Below, in pieces: positions 1 through 11,557 of a stretch of DNA of 64,000 bases (positions are counted from its first letter, which is position 1; each line of letters starts with the position of its first letter). Source of the DNA: Stichopus chloronotus (taxonomy: Eukaryota > Echinodermata > Holothuroidea > Aspidochirotida > Stichopodidae); contig CM037840.1 of assembly GCA_021234535.1 (NCBI GenBank), forward strand, positions 6,210,835 through 6,274,834, written 5' to 3'. The notes under the pieces were generated by a model that saw only the letters and a program-made list of their open reading frames with translations, had not been told where the DNA came from and made no database searches. A program made the translations under genes and the position numbers.

Positions 1-565
1 TGACTATTAATGTGTGAAGAGCTGCTATTCCATTGAGTACACACTACTGTCATCTGCTGAAAGCTGCTAGTCCATTGAGTAGACATTACAGTCATGTGGA
101 AAACTGCTGGTCTATTGAGTACTCACTACTGTCATCTGTTGAAAGCTGCTAGTCCATTGAGTACACCCTGCTATCATCTTTTGAGAGCTGCTAGTCTGTT
201 GAGTACACACTGCTGTCTGTGAAGAGCTATCAGCCATTGAGTAGACATTGCTATCATTTTTGAAGAACTGTCACCCGTTTGGAGTACACACTGCTATTGC
301 CTATGGAGAGCTGTCAGTCCATTGAGTTCACATGACTATTAATGTGTGAAGAGCTGCTATTCCATTGAGTACACACTACTGTCATCTGCTGAAAGCTGCT
401 AGTCCAGTGAGTACACTCTGTTGTCATGTGGAGAGCTGCTGGTCCATTAAGTACACATTGCTATGATCTTCTGAGCTATATCAGTCAGTTGAGTGCACAT
501 TGCTGTTATCTCTTGAGAACTGTGAATCCATTGAGTACACACTTCTATCATTGGCGGAGAGTAGA
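1..565. repeat. Minisatellite, ~42-bp unit with 332-bp higher-order repeat
   Basis: Imperfect tandem units of about 42 bp share the words GCTGCTAGTCCATTGAGTA and CACACTRCTGTCATCTG. The block at 1-75 recurs almost unchanged at 333-407, so about eight units form a 332-bp higher-order unit. The array starts at or before the window edge and fades by about 565. No coding potential is seen. It probably lies upstream of, or in a 5' intron of, the THRAP3/BCLAF1-like gene. Confidence 0.85.
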
Positions 566-931
566 TTGTCCATAATGATGTTCATTACCATGGAAGGGAC
601 AATCTCAAGTAGATGATGATTTTTTTTCATTTTCAGAAATTCCACATAAAGATATCCCACAGTAAGCAAAGGGGACAGTGTGGGTGTCATATTCTCTGCT
701 TACTGAAGATTTGCAGCAGTTTTGCTATCGATGATTACAGTTATGGATGATATTAGTGTTCTGGTTTTGATATGCTGTACTTGTTACTGTGGTAGAAGAC
801 ATGAATTTACATTAGATGCTCACTGTCTTTGTGAGAGAAGAAAGTTACTGGTGAGTGTTAGATATGTGTCAGTGTTGTGAGACATTGAATGTTGCTCTTC
901 ACGGAGTGTTGTGAGACCTGTCAAGAGATGG

Positions 932-1012
932 TTTTACCTACCATAAAAAGAGGTCATAAAAAGAGGTCATAAAAAGAGGTCCTACAAAGAGGTCATAAAA
1001 AGAGGTCATAAA
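932..1012. repeat. Short tandem repeat, ~13-bp AT/GA-rich unit
   Basis: About six copies of a unit reading CATAAAAAGAGGT, one diverged to CCTACAAAGAGGT. It is a local slippage array. The surrounding 566-1349 holds no recognisable gene. Confidence 0.8.
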
Positions 1013-1349
1013 TCTGGTGCTGCCTGCTGGATCCACTGCAATAAGAGAAGTTGAGAATATATTTTGATCCTTGATGATTGGTACAGTTACCAAGTCTGGA
1101 AAGAAAAAGTGTAATGAGTGAAAATACCAGTGTAGTATTATTCCATAAGGAGCTCTCAACCATAGAGACTAACTCAAGAAGTGGCATATGCTTGTTTTCA
1201 TTATCTTTGTTGTATCAGAAGGACAAGATGCTATTGTGATGGGTTTTTTTTTACACCATGTCGTATACAGTATTCCAACATGTTTTGATCTAACCAAGCA
1301 CAAGTTCAATGGAGATCTTTTTTATGAGTGACATTGTAATGGCCGATGT

Positions 1350-2800
1350 AAATGTCTGCTGAAGTAGAGGATCAAGGAATTAGTATGGATAATACTCAAC
1401 AGATGCTGAGAGGGTCAGAAGAATATTCAACATTCTGCATGCCGATTAGGATGATATTCAACATATGCCGAGTGAGTCAGTATGGATTGATATTCAACAT
1501 TATGTGGAGGGAGTCATGGAAGACATTGAATGTATTCTGAGGAAGTCATAGTGGATGATATTCAGCATACTGTACGCCAAAGTAATCAGTATCAATGATT
1601 TTCAACATATACTGAGGTCTAGTCAATATGGATGATACTCATCACACACATTAGATGTGAGTCAGTAAGGATGATAGTCAACATCTATAGTACCAAGGTG
1701 GTCAGTATGGATGATATTCAACATATTCCAAAAGCATCAAGATGAATGATATCCAGAATTTGCTCTGGGAGACAGTGGTTTTGATATTCAGCATTTGCGA
1801 AGGAGGTCATTTTGCATGATATGCAACATGCCAAGAGAGTCAGTATGGATGATATTCAACATTTTCCAAGAGAGCCATGATGGATGATATTCAACACTTG
1901 CCAGTGGAGTCAGTGTGGATGATATTCAACATATGCAGAGGGAGTCAGGATGGATGATATTAAACTTACACTGACAGAGTCAATATTTATGATATTTAAC
2001 ATCTGTCAGTATGGATGATAGTCAGTGTATACAGAACTAGTCAGTATGGATGATAGCCAACATATTCCAAAAGGGTCAGTACTGTTGATACTCAACATTT
2101 GCCAAGGGAGTCAGTGTGGATGCTCTTCAGTTTGGATGATATTCAACATATGCTGAAAAAGTCAGTGTGGATGATATTCAACACTTGCCAAGGAAGTGAG
2201 CATAAGTGATATTCAACATTTGCCAGGAGGGAGTCAAGACGATTCAACTTCTACTGAGAGAGTCAATATTTATGATATGAACATTTGCCAGGAGAGTTAT
2301 ATGGATGATGGTCAACATATGCCCAAAATGTCAGCATGGGTGAAAGTCAACATACTCCAAAAGAGTCAATATGGATAATACTCAACGTTTGTCAAGGGAG
2401 CCAGTATGGATGATATTGAACATGTGCCCGGTGAATCCTTTTGGATGATATTCAGCAAACACAGAGGAAATCAGTATGGATAATATTCTCAGATGATATT
2501 CAATGCAGGAATGCCAATTGAGTCTCCAACAGAGAGCTGTTCAATGTGGATGGTTAGTTACCAGATACAGAGGGGTTCAGCAGTGTGGATGATATTCAAC
2601 CCTATGCTGTGAGAGTCAGTGTCCATCAAATTTTGTAGATGCAGAGAGTTCAGTGAGGGTGATATTTAACAAATGCAGAGAGGGTCTGTGTGGATGATAT
2701 ATACAGTTCATGCTAAGGTTTTATCTAAAAATGATATTCAACGTATGCGGTGGAAGGTCAGTATGGATGATATTCAACATATGCCCAAGAAATGAATCTG
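1350..2800. repeat. Minisatellite, ~35-bp GATGATATTCAAC unit
   Basis: About 40 diverged units of 35 bp share the core GATGATATTCAAC, followed by a variable ATATGCC/ACTTGCC part and AGRGAGTCAGTATG. Units around 1846-1960 are the most regular. Short ORFs through it are broken and have no protein character. The array ends about 450 bp before the large RS exon, so it is probably intronic. Confidence 0.88.
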
Positions 2801-3257
2801 CAATCACTCAAGAGACTAATGTTCTTCTGGTCTGATATTACATCATCAATTGGGATATCCAATATTAAAAGCTGGATTCAATTCATGTGTTCTGGTTAGG
2901 AGCCAATTAATGGACCAATACCATTCATTGGTTTAATATCTTTATCGTGATAATGGTAAGTTCTTATAATGTAACTTGGGATGCCATTCAATGGAATGTA
3001 CTGTATGTATATAGTACATTTATTTCTGCAGCCTTCATAATATTCATGGTTATTCATGTATGAAGTCATGTACACATGTTCAAAGACTTATCAGGGTACC
3101 TCCATACATGAAGGAAGAATGACCTGCAGTCATCAAATGTAATTGGCTGAACATAATATCACAGAGAGTGACCTGCTTGTCATTTCAAGTCTTTTGTTCA
3201 GTTCTCTATAATGTCAGTATAGCATTTACTCCACAATATATGATATTGCTTTTTCAG
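2801..3257. other. Intron end upstream of the RS exon
   Basis: Non-coding AT-rich sequence ending in TTTTCAG at 3251-3257, the acceptor for the exon at 3258. No other feature is seen. Confidence 0.6.
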
Positions 3258-4707
3258 ATCCAGGTCTTCATCTGGTTCACCTCGTTATCACAAGAAACGA
3301 GGATCTCCAGGAGGCGGTAGAAGGTATTCAAGATTGTCCTCATCTCCCAAGAGGAAATCTTTTTCAAGAGACAGCAGGGAAAGAAAGTATAGTAGAAGAT
3401 CAGCTTCCTCAAGCTCAGGTCAGGGACACCAGAAGAACATATCACCCAAAAGACATTATAGTCGTTCAAGATCACATTCACCGAAGCAAAGTCAAAGGTC
3501 ACCCAAGTCAAGGGAAAGATTTGATTCAGCAGTCTTAGGGTCAAGTGATGTGACAGATTTTGACCTGCGAATAAGAGAATTGCAGGCAGGCAAAGCAAGC
3601 AAGTTTGCCCCATTTGTAGATGAAAACTCTGGTCGTCGTGTTGAGTATCCAAAAGAAGATAAGCCATCATCAGGATATGGTCAACTGAGTAATTATACAA
3701 CATCAAAGTATCAGTCTCCACAAAGAGATGGACATTCTCCTACCTCATATGGTGGATCATCTTTTAACCAAAACTTTCAAGATTCCAACAATTACAGGAA
3801 AGCATCAGATGACAAGGCCAAGGGTAGTCCAACTTCTCCCTTACATAGAAGAAAAAGAAGCCATTCTCCCCCTCCGTCATCATCCTTGAGGAAGAGAGAC
3901 GAGACATCGCAATCCAAACACAGAAAGAAAAGTTTCTCTCCTCACAAATCCAAGTATCGCAGTAAAAGTCCTGTTTCAAAGCATGCTAAAGATCCTGGAA
4001 AGAAAGGCAGACATGATAGTGTTCAAAATGAGAGAAAGAAAAGTCCTCCACATTCTTCAAGGCTTGGCCCAGGAATTGATTCCAATTTGATTGTAATACC
4101 AAGAAGGAAAGATGAGGGCACAACTCCAATTTTTGACCGGCCAGAGATACCAGTCTACACCATCCGAGATGATCCATCGTTAATAGCAGAAGGATACTTT
4201 GACAAGGAAGATATGCAGAGGGCAAGGTCAATGCAAATGCAAAGCAACTCTGACTACAGTCATGAACAAAGAGATAACCAGAGACCCCCTAGCCCAACAG
4301 TCACATTTAGTTCAACAGGACTGGAGAAATTAAACTTTCCAAATAGTGCACCCTTCTTTGAGAGGAGAAAGGAACCCCAGATAGTGTCAACAACTCTTGG
4401 TGAGATACATGACAGAATGCGTGATTCTATTCAACAGTCAGGACAGCTGCCATCTTCTGATTTACGTCTTGCTCTGGAACGCAAGCAACTTTCACCCTTA
4501 GCTGATTCTTTCACCTCTGACCTACTTAGCCAAGAGACCATAATATATGAGAGAGAAAAGATGACAAGAGCCATGTCAGAGGAACGAAGACCAGTCAAAG
4601 AAAGACTCGGAGGTAAAAAGGATGAATTCCCTGACTTCAGGAAAGAGGTAGATCTGTTAAACCAAGCTGATCCTCTCTCAACTCCAAAGGGAAGAGGCTA
4701 CTTTGAG
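3258..4707 (+). CDS. THRAP3/BCLAF1-like exon A (RS-rich, 483 codons)
   Basis: The acceptor TTTTCAG ends at 3257 and the donor GAG|GTCAGT follows 4707. The first base completes a codon from an upstream exon, and reading continues without a stop for 483 codons. Residues 1-210 are RS/K-rich and low complexity. A more ordered segment follows, with PIFDRPEIPVYTIRDDPSLI near residues 290-310 and YFDKEDMQRARS just after. The exon ends in TPKGRGYFE. The open frame runs on past the donor to 4896, but that tail lacks the RS/charged character and is intronic. The exon is open well upstream of the first TTG, so 3334 is not a start. Confidence 0.88.
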
Positions 4708-7700
4708 GTCAGTCAACTCAGATACTTACTATTAATGATATATGCATTCACCCCACCACTGTCAGAATGGGAAAATTGGATCAGATTGGGTCTACATGGA
4801 AATTGGATAAGATATTGTGGCAAGATTTTGTGCATGTATCAATGGGTGGTATTTCTGTCTAGTTGGAATCTGCCAATGAACATAACCTTCACCTGACGCT
4901 CTTTTTGCAACCGCACCCTCCCTTCTTCTTCCATGATACAGTAGTTGCAGTCATTGACAGTAGAATCTGATGTGTTGTGGTGTAACTTTTGCAATCAAAC
5001 AAACTTTCCAAAACAGAGCAAAGTAACAAGATTTTGTTTAAAAGAGGATAGTATTAATGAGAATTTCAGTGCCCAATTAATGGACCACCATACAGAGTGA
5101 TGGTTTGTAATCATAGTGCAAGGATTCCCATCTAGACAGTATTTACTTTTAGACAGAATTTACTTTAGTATGTACTTTTATCTTTCTTGTTTCCATTAAG
5201 AGAGAGAACTGTCAAATAACTTGACCACAAACCCTTGGATTCAAAGATTACATGTGCATTGAATTACAGCATTACAGTACCACTGCAGTATACTCACCTG
5301 TTGATCTTATTGGTCATGAAGATGAGAGGCCAATTGTGGGAACCAGGAACTTATTGGGTACTGCATTGATTAGAAAAAGGAAAAAATTTAATTGCAAAGT
5401 TACTCTTACATAGTCATAGTTGACAAATAAAATAAAATGTCTACCATTTGTTTCTTAAAGCTGTTAGGAAATTTGTTTCATGAACGTTTGATGTTGTATT
5501 TTGGATGTATCACTTGAAGAAGAAAGTAACTCTGTCAGTTGCAATGTACTGTCTTTAGCAGTATGAATCTTGTTTTGATTGTAGCACGATGACAGGGAAG
5601 ATTCTCTCAGAAAACCATTTCCATCATCGTCAAGAAGGCCATTTCGTGGTGGATATAGAGGTAGAGGATTTATGAGAGGTAGAGGATACATGAGAGGTTC
5701 CTTTAATCCTCGGGGAAGATCATTTCGTGGAAGTTCATATGGAAGAGGGTTGGGTAGAGGATATGCCAGAGAGCGAGATCGTTGGACCCATGATAAGTTT
5801 GAGGATCAAGATAGTAGTAGCAGCTATAAGAAATTGAAGAAGACCAAAGAAGAAAAGGTAAGCATCAGAAATTTACCAGTAACATTAAAAATCTTTTTTC
5901 ATACACACATGTACGTGAGACTGTATGTATGTCTTTCATATTGAGAAGACGTGCGCTACTGTTTTTGGTGGAGGTCAAAGGACGTCTGGGGGAGCTGGAG
6001 GCAAAACTCTGTGTTTCTGTGACACTTCTTGGGTATGCTCTAATTTGGCAGGGGAAAGTCGGATGAAGGCAAAGTTGGTATGTATGTTCGCCATATTGAG
6101 AAGGTGTGCCTTATTGATTTTGAAGGAAGCGAAAGGTCATCTGGGAGAGCTGGGGGCAAAACTTAGAAAACCTTTTTTAACAGTATATCTCAAGGTATAA
6201 GCGTTGGACAAAGTTAGTACTTGGTATATGGATGCATTATGGTAGTCGAGTGGTGCCTTTGGGGTGTTACAGATTTTGGGGTCCATGGTCCAAATGGGCC
6301 ATATGGACCATTTTATGAAATCATGCTAAAAGCCTCTTGGACAGATTGTATGGTATTAAATTGAAATTGTGTTACATTACTACTATTGTAGAGGTTCCTT
6401 CAGGTTGTTCAGGATTATTGATCCATATATGGACCAGATCAGATCATGCAAAATGTTTCTTTTTCTGCATATTTTGCTTTGCAATGTGAAAGGTTTGTCA
6501 AATTAGCATCATTGTATATGGGCCCTTTTCTGAAATCATGAAAACTGCTTCTCCTACAGATTGTACATTGTGACACACTGCTACTATGGTAGTGGGTCCT
6601 TCAGGTTGTCCAGAATTATTGGTCCAATATTCACCATTTTATGAAATCATGCTTTTCTGCATATTTTGCTTTGCAGTGTAAAATGTTTGTCAAATGAGCA
6701 TTGTGGTGTAGTGGAATCCATGCTGTTCAAGACTTGTGGGCCCTTTTATGAAATCATGCAAAAATGCCTTTTCTCCTACAGAATGTATGGTATTCAGTTG
6801 AAATTGTCTCACATTACGACTCGTGGAACCCTTTGCAGTAGGGCTGTGACTTTGCGATTAATGTACTAAACGTTTTATCACATCATTTTGTGATTAATCG
6901 GTGATTAATCGGCGATTAATCGCATATGTAGACTACCCAAGCACACACAACTTGCCGCGTTTCATTGAGGTCGTGAAGTGGTGAATTCACCGCACAATTT
7001 TTTCTGCATAGCAGATAGTGTACGTACTATTACTGTATATGTGCTTCCCCTGTACTGCAGAAAAAAAATAACACTGTGATTGCACCAGAATCTGTAGTAT
7101 TACGCAATCTTTCGCTCACTTCGCAGCTGATAACGTTAACGTTTTAATTTTTATTTAAGTAACGAAAGATTCAATTATGAAGAGTTATTCCATATCAATT
7201 TGCTTCAGATGAAGGTTTATACAGATATAGTTTGTGCTCTTAGTTGCATCAGTAGCTAAATGAAGTTTATTTAGGTTTGGTATTCAAGCAGCAATCGTTC
7301 ACGAAGTATAGGCTAGCCTAGGCGTACTGTAAACTTTACTGTATTGTCAATTTTTGTATAGGCTATCGTACGCATAAAGATTAGCCTAATGTTACATAAC
7401 TTAACAATGGCGATCATACATTGTTACCACTTACGAGCATTTACAGAGGCATTGGCATAGAACCATAAGTTTTGTAGAGCACTTACCGAAGCAAAGGCGG
7501 ATATTTTTAAATATCATTGTTAGGCTACAGTACCTCATTGAATTAACTAGGGCATAGCTTGTGTTTTTTATTTAGCCTATTCATTTTTTTAATGAATTTA
7601 GATGAAAAGCATAAAAAGCGATTAATGGCATGTGACCTTTTACTAAACGTTTTAGTTGGCTGGCGATTAATCGCTCACAGCCCTACTTTGCAGTGTTCAA

Positions 7701-10700
7701 CATTTGTGGGTCTAACTTCAGAATGGGCCATATGGGCCATATATTATTACATTTTGCAAAGCAATAGTTTTTGGGCAAATTATGTTACAATGTTGAAGGT
7801 TTTTTTCATATTAGTAAGTTCTATGGTAGTCGTCAGTGTCTTTGCTTGATCAGAATTCTAATGGACAAATGGGGCTATACTGCCATTCCTTTATGTTTTG
7901 ATTAGTATAGCATGCTGCTGAATGGGTATATAATTCAATTATTAAAACAGACTCGCAATATAGTTAGTCTGTCAATATTTGTGTATTGGTTATATTTGCA
8001 GTAAGCACGCCACCTGTGCTGGTATCAATCACCTTCTTCCTCTGGGGTTAGTCAGGTCAGAGAGAGCTGGACAGCTTGCTATTTAGACATTAACACCTGT
8101 TTGAAAATATAGGTCTACAAAGGGGGGAAGACAGGTTCCAATTGATGGTCATTAACATTCCTCTTTGGCTTCACTTTTTGTTTAAAAAAAAAACTGAGAG
8201 AGAAAAAAATGAGCATTTCAGACATTGTGTCTGCTTTAGCCAGTATTCGTTTCAGCAATTTGATAGAGGACATTGCATGCTGCATTCTAGCTCAGATAAG
8301 TACTATGGTAGTGTATTAACTTTTTTCAGTGTGATAAATTGTGGATTTCTCTTGGTTAAGACTAAAGGACTACAGTTAAAATAATGACAATGCAAGGAAC
8401 CACAGAGCCCATCAGGGTCTTGTATGTTTAGTCTCTTCTGAAAGGTGCATTAACAGTGCAATATTAATTATGTACTATCTCTGCTGGGTTGGCATGTACA
8501 GTGGTATTTCAAAAGGTCAAACTTCATTAACCTAAGTGATACAAAATTAGGTCCCTTGTTTGGTAAGTTGGTGGTTTCTCTGCAAATTGTGCAAGTCCAA
8601 ATTTGAGGTCAACAGGTAAAAGTCTCAGATACATTATAAACATGTCTCAAAAAAAAAAAAAAACATTTTGTGTATCTAACTGTTTATGAGTATATGTCAT
8701 TAGTCAGTGAAAGATCTACAGAGATGGCAGTCTGTAAACTGATGAAATTTTAACTCATTGTCACAGAACACTGTATGTAGCTCTGCAGAGATGGTCAATG
8801 CAGTATCACATACATACCATGGGGGGACCCCAACACTGAAGTTATGCTGCCTTGATATAGGCCTTGGTCAGTCATTGATTTTATACTTCCTTTTGTTTCA
8901 CCTTGAACAGTTTTTGCTATCATTTGTTTGCAGAGTTCTAAAAAGGAAAAGAAGTCCAAGAAATCTGATCGAGAGAGAAGGGTAACAACATTTCCTATTT
9001 CTTTTGTCTTCTTTAAAGGTAGATAGATAGTTATGACATACATTTTACATAACTTTTGGCACTTCCTTCGTATTGGGTATAAGTGTATCTCTGTAACAGA
9101 TTTGTGGTAAAGAATAAAAGTCAAAAGTCACTTGAGGTCACCAGAGCCTAAAGTATGAAAACCAGTCAAAGGGACATATCTCAGTAATGGAATTTTGCTG
9201 GAACTTCAAAGTGTTGTTGTCGGTAGAACTTAATGAGTAGATAATATCTGTCATTTTTTAATGGAGGTCAAAGGTCATGTGAGGTCAATAGAAAGACATA
9301 ACTTTAAAACCATGAAAACACCATATCTCAAGGAGGGAAAGGTGCTTGAACTTCAAAGATGTTCTGTTAGTAGTCCACTGCAGGTAGATGACGTCTATCA
9401 TTTTCGTGGAGGCTAAAGGTCATCTAAGGTCACCAGAGGTAAAGTATGAAACCGTGATCGCTCACAGCAACTGAATGTAACCTAGCACTTGAAACTGTCA
9501 AAATTGGTAGCAGTTGATGAGTAGATGAACTCTGTTATTTCAATTGCCTATGGGAGACTGAGAGAATCATATTTTTGTATTTAGTCAAATGTTAAAATCA
9601 TAGGGTTAGTGATTTTACAGATGTGTATTTACAGCAAAAGCTAACAGTTGTGGACCTACTTGTTTAACAATTGTGTAATATTTTGGTAGAGTCAAGTGTC
9701 CCATCTTGTCATCACTGAAATGTAATACGATGGATCATTCCCATCTTAACCCCATGATCCTTTCCAAGATGTTTAATGGCAGATAAATGCTGCTAAATCG
9801 AATTTGATTTCATTTTCTTCAACAAACTATTAAAAGCCTTGTTTTTTTTTGCCCTCTCAAATCAATAATTTAATATCACTTAACATAGCTTTTTAGTTTT
9901 ATCAGCTACTTACTTGCTAGCAACTCCCTGTCAAGACCAGCAAAGTACTTTGATTTAGTCACCTTTTCCCAAGGGAACTAAAACTAAATGCAGGGAAATA
10001 TTTTTTGGTTGCCTTTTTCAGACTTTTAACAACACTTTGGTGTCACAAACTTTCTGTCAACTTTACTACTTTGATGTAGTAACAGATATATTATTAGCAC
10101 AATTTTCATAAGTGTTTCATGGGAAAAGCATGTTTTTAAAGCCAATATTTGTGGACACAAAATTATAGGTTACTCAAAATAAGGTGGCAGTAGCCTTCTT
10201 TTTTTTTAAGGAATAAGTTGCTCTCACATAGAAATTTAGCTATTTGTTGCTCAAGATTAATTCACTTGAGCTTTCAAAACTTCAAATGATTACTCATCTT
10301 GTGCATAATGTTTTTTAGAAGATGAAGCTATTTGATTATTTTAATTGATCAATAGATTAAGAGTGACTGATATTGTGCATTTCAATGCAATATTTCCCTC
10401 CAATTATCAGTCTTAATCCACTTTGGTTCACATTAATGCAAGTCAGTTAAAATTGTGGTCATATGGGTATTAAATCTTAACTGTATTAATCATCATCTGT
10501 TTTACTAATATTAGTTTGTTGGCCATTCATTTACATCTTTCACAAAATACATAAACTACGCAGATGACATTCCGTAAGAGGGAGCTGCAGGCTGATAATG
10601 AAATAAAGATTCAATGGGGAACTCTTCAGTATTTTATTTTACAATCTTACCCTTATAACTATTCATGTGTCGGTCAGCATATAATTACATTCCTGTTCTG

Positions 10701-11557
10701 AACTACCGATACTGCAGAACCATTTCATAAGATATAAATTTCATTTTGTCTATGATGGAGGAAACTAGACTATAATTGAGAGTAAATATTATCTGAACCA
10801 TCATTTACAGTAACAATGTAAGTGTTTATATCAGTTTATGATTGGATACTTTTTTGTAGTTTGTACCAATAAATGTGAGATGTATTAAATAGCCTAAGAA
10901 GAAGAATATGTACTTGCAAAAATAATAATCTATTCAGGTTGACATTGTTATATTGCACTTTTTTGTAACATTTTATATTCATTCAAAACTAAAATTAAAT
11001 CTTCTTGCACTCTCAACGTGAAGTACATTATCAGCACAGGCAGTTCTGACACCAATGTCTTTAGTAAACAATAGTTGTTGATGACAATAGGTTTTAATGG
11101 TTTCTTGTAGGTTTGTGCTGATTAAAAGCACCTTAAAGTCACAATCTGTCAAATCTTGAAAACCTATTAAATGCAATCTTCAATATATTGAGAGTCAATG
11201 ATGGCAGAAGACAATGTGGAAACCTGATTAGTACGTTATGTCAGGAAGATGAGTGTGTAATAATATATATGGCATGCAGTATAAACAAACTTGTTTACAA
11301 GTTACAGTTGTTGATCTTTTGATAGTCAGACCAAATTTTAAAGTTAGTGGTCGAAAGGAGCATTTTCTAAAAATTTTGACAAAATACCAAAACTGCTAAA
11401 ATGCCTGGTAGGTGTTCAAGTCATTGCTGTTCTTGATAGTCCTTACCTCTGATGTTGCTCACTCATTTACATTAATGTTGCATTGTCTTTACCCATTTTG
11501 TTATGCTTGATGACAATCTTTCTGTATTTCTTTTTGATCCAGGATTCTCACAAGTAA
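3258..11557 (+). CDS. THRAP3/BCLAF1-family gene, 3' part (four exons; 5' exons not visible)
   Basis: Likely joins 3258-4707, 5585-5857, 8934-8981 and 11543-11557, leaving 594 visible codons. The first part is Arg/Ser-rich (repeated SPKR, SRS, RKKS words), as in vertebrate THRAP3 and BCLAF1, nuclear proteins tied to mRNA splicing, export and transcription. The decisive evidence spans the first junction: STPKGRGYFE joins HDDREDS, matching the BCLAF1 signature TPKSKKYFLHDDRED. An RG-rich stretch follows and then RWTHDKFED, matching KWTHDKY in vertebrates. All junctions keep frame. The first two exons are secure; the 16-codon basic exon and the four-codon last exon are inferred from splice sites and phase. 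No start codon can be given. I cannot say whether it is nearer THRAP3 or BCLAF1, since invertebrates may have one gene for both. Confidence 0.85.
4708..5584 (+). other. Intron between RS exon and RG exon
   Basis: 877 bp from GTCAGT to TTGATTGTAG. No feature is seen inside. Confidence 0.75.
5585..5857 (+). CDS. THRAP3/BCLAF1-like exon B (HDDRED + RG-rich, 91 codons)
   Basis: The exon runs in phase 0 from GTAG|CAC to AAG|GTAAGC. It opens with HDDRED, then a run of RGGYRGRGFMRGRG-type repeats, then RWTHDKFED and a Ser/Lys tail (SSSSYKKLKKTKEEK). The order HDDRED, RG-rich stretch, W-T/A-HDK is the C-terminal signature of BCLAF1/THRAP3. The RG stretch is typical of RNA-binding, arginine-methylated tails. 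Confidence 0.9.
5930..6200 (+). repeat. Repeat family A (two degraded monomers)
   Basis: Two units carry the family words CATATTGAGAAGGTGTG, GGTCAAAGG, CATCTGGGGGAGCTGGGGGC and CTCAAGG. Short ORFs here are repeat-derived. The closest relatives in the window are at 19060-19310. Confidence 0.7.
6240..6830 (+). repeat. Repeat family B, left part (interrupted by a hAT element)
   Basis: Several ~130-160-bp units share TATGGACCATTTTATGAAATC, CTTTTCTCCTACAGATTGTA and GTCACATTAC. The same family occurs near 7694-7860, 19790-20260, 42890-43890 and 51480-52400. The unit is broken at 6838 by the hAT insertion and resumes at 7694. Confidence 0.7.
6831..7693. mobile_element. Non-autonomous hAT-like element with 8-bp target duplication
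   Basis: CTTTGCAG occurs at 6831-6838 and again at 7686-7693, directly flanking an 847-bp segment (6839-7685). The segment begins TAGGGCTGTGA and ends TCACAGCCCTA, an 11-bp perfect terminal inverted repeat. An 8-bp duplication is the hAT hallmark. Further inverted copies of GCGATTAATCG and TACTAAACGTTTTA lie inside each end. No transposase is encoded, so this is a MITE-like deletion derivative. Confidence 0.88.
7694..7860 (+). repeat. Repeat family B, right part after the hAT insertion
   Basis: It continues the unit broken at 6838, with words GTTCAACATTTGTGGGTCTAA, GGGCCATATGGGCCAT and ATTTTGCAAAGCAA. The short ORF here is not a gene. Confidence 0.55.
8934..8981 (+). CDS. THRAP3/BCLAF1-like exon C (16 codons, Lys/Ser-rich)
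   Basis: TTTGCAG at 8927-8933 and AGG|GTAACA bound a 48-bp phase-0 exon reading SSKKEKKSKKSDRERR. It continues the basic tail of the preceding exon in frame. It is supported by splice sites, phase and composition only. Confidence 0.6.
8982..11542 (+). other. Intron with family A repeat near its 5' end
   Basis: AT-rich intron sequence. Family A repeats occupy about 9115-9480. Nothing else is seen up to the acceptor TTTTTGATCCAG. Confidence 0.55.
9115..9480 (+). repeat. Repeat family A with a perfect DR1 plus DR4 arrangement
   Basis: About three units. AGGTCAAAGGTCA at 9265-9277 is two AGGTCA half-sites one base apart, and a third AGGTCA lies four bases further at 9282-9287. Words such as ATATCTCAAGGAGGGAAAGGT mark the family. 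Confidence 0.8.
11543..11557 (+). CDS. THRAP3/BCLAF1-like putative last exon (DSHK, stop)
   Basis: The acceptor CCAG at 11539-11542 is followed in phase 0 by four codons and TAA at 11555-11557. It would end the protein in DRERR-DSHK. It rests on a pyrimidine-rich acceptor and phase alone, so another terminal exon is possible. Confidence 0.4.
   Translation, partial: DSHK

Larger units (their letters stand above)
5858..8933 (+). other. Intron holding repeat families A and B and a hAT element
   Basis: The intron runs from GTAAGC to TTTGTTTGCAG. It contains family A fragments (5930-6200), family B (6240-6830 and 7694-7860), the hAT-like element at 6839-7685, and a poly-A run near 8650. No exon is seen in it. 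Confidence 0.6.

Noticed and set aside
1..2800. CRISPR-like array
   Set aside because: The units are contiguous diverged minisatellites in eukaryotic DNA, without unique spacers between identical repeats.
3254..3721. 155-codon open frame on the - strand
   Set aside because: It is the shadow of the RS-rich exon of the THRAP3/BCLAF1-like gene.
4708..4896. Continuation of the RS exon frame to the stop at 4896
   Set aside because: A good donor at 4708 joins in phase to the HDDRED exon, restoring the family signature. The tail is intron sequence, though a retained-intron form cannot be excluded.
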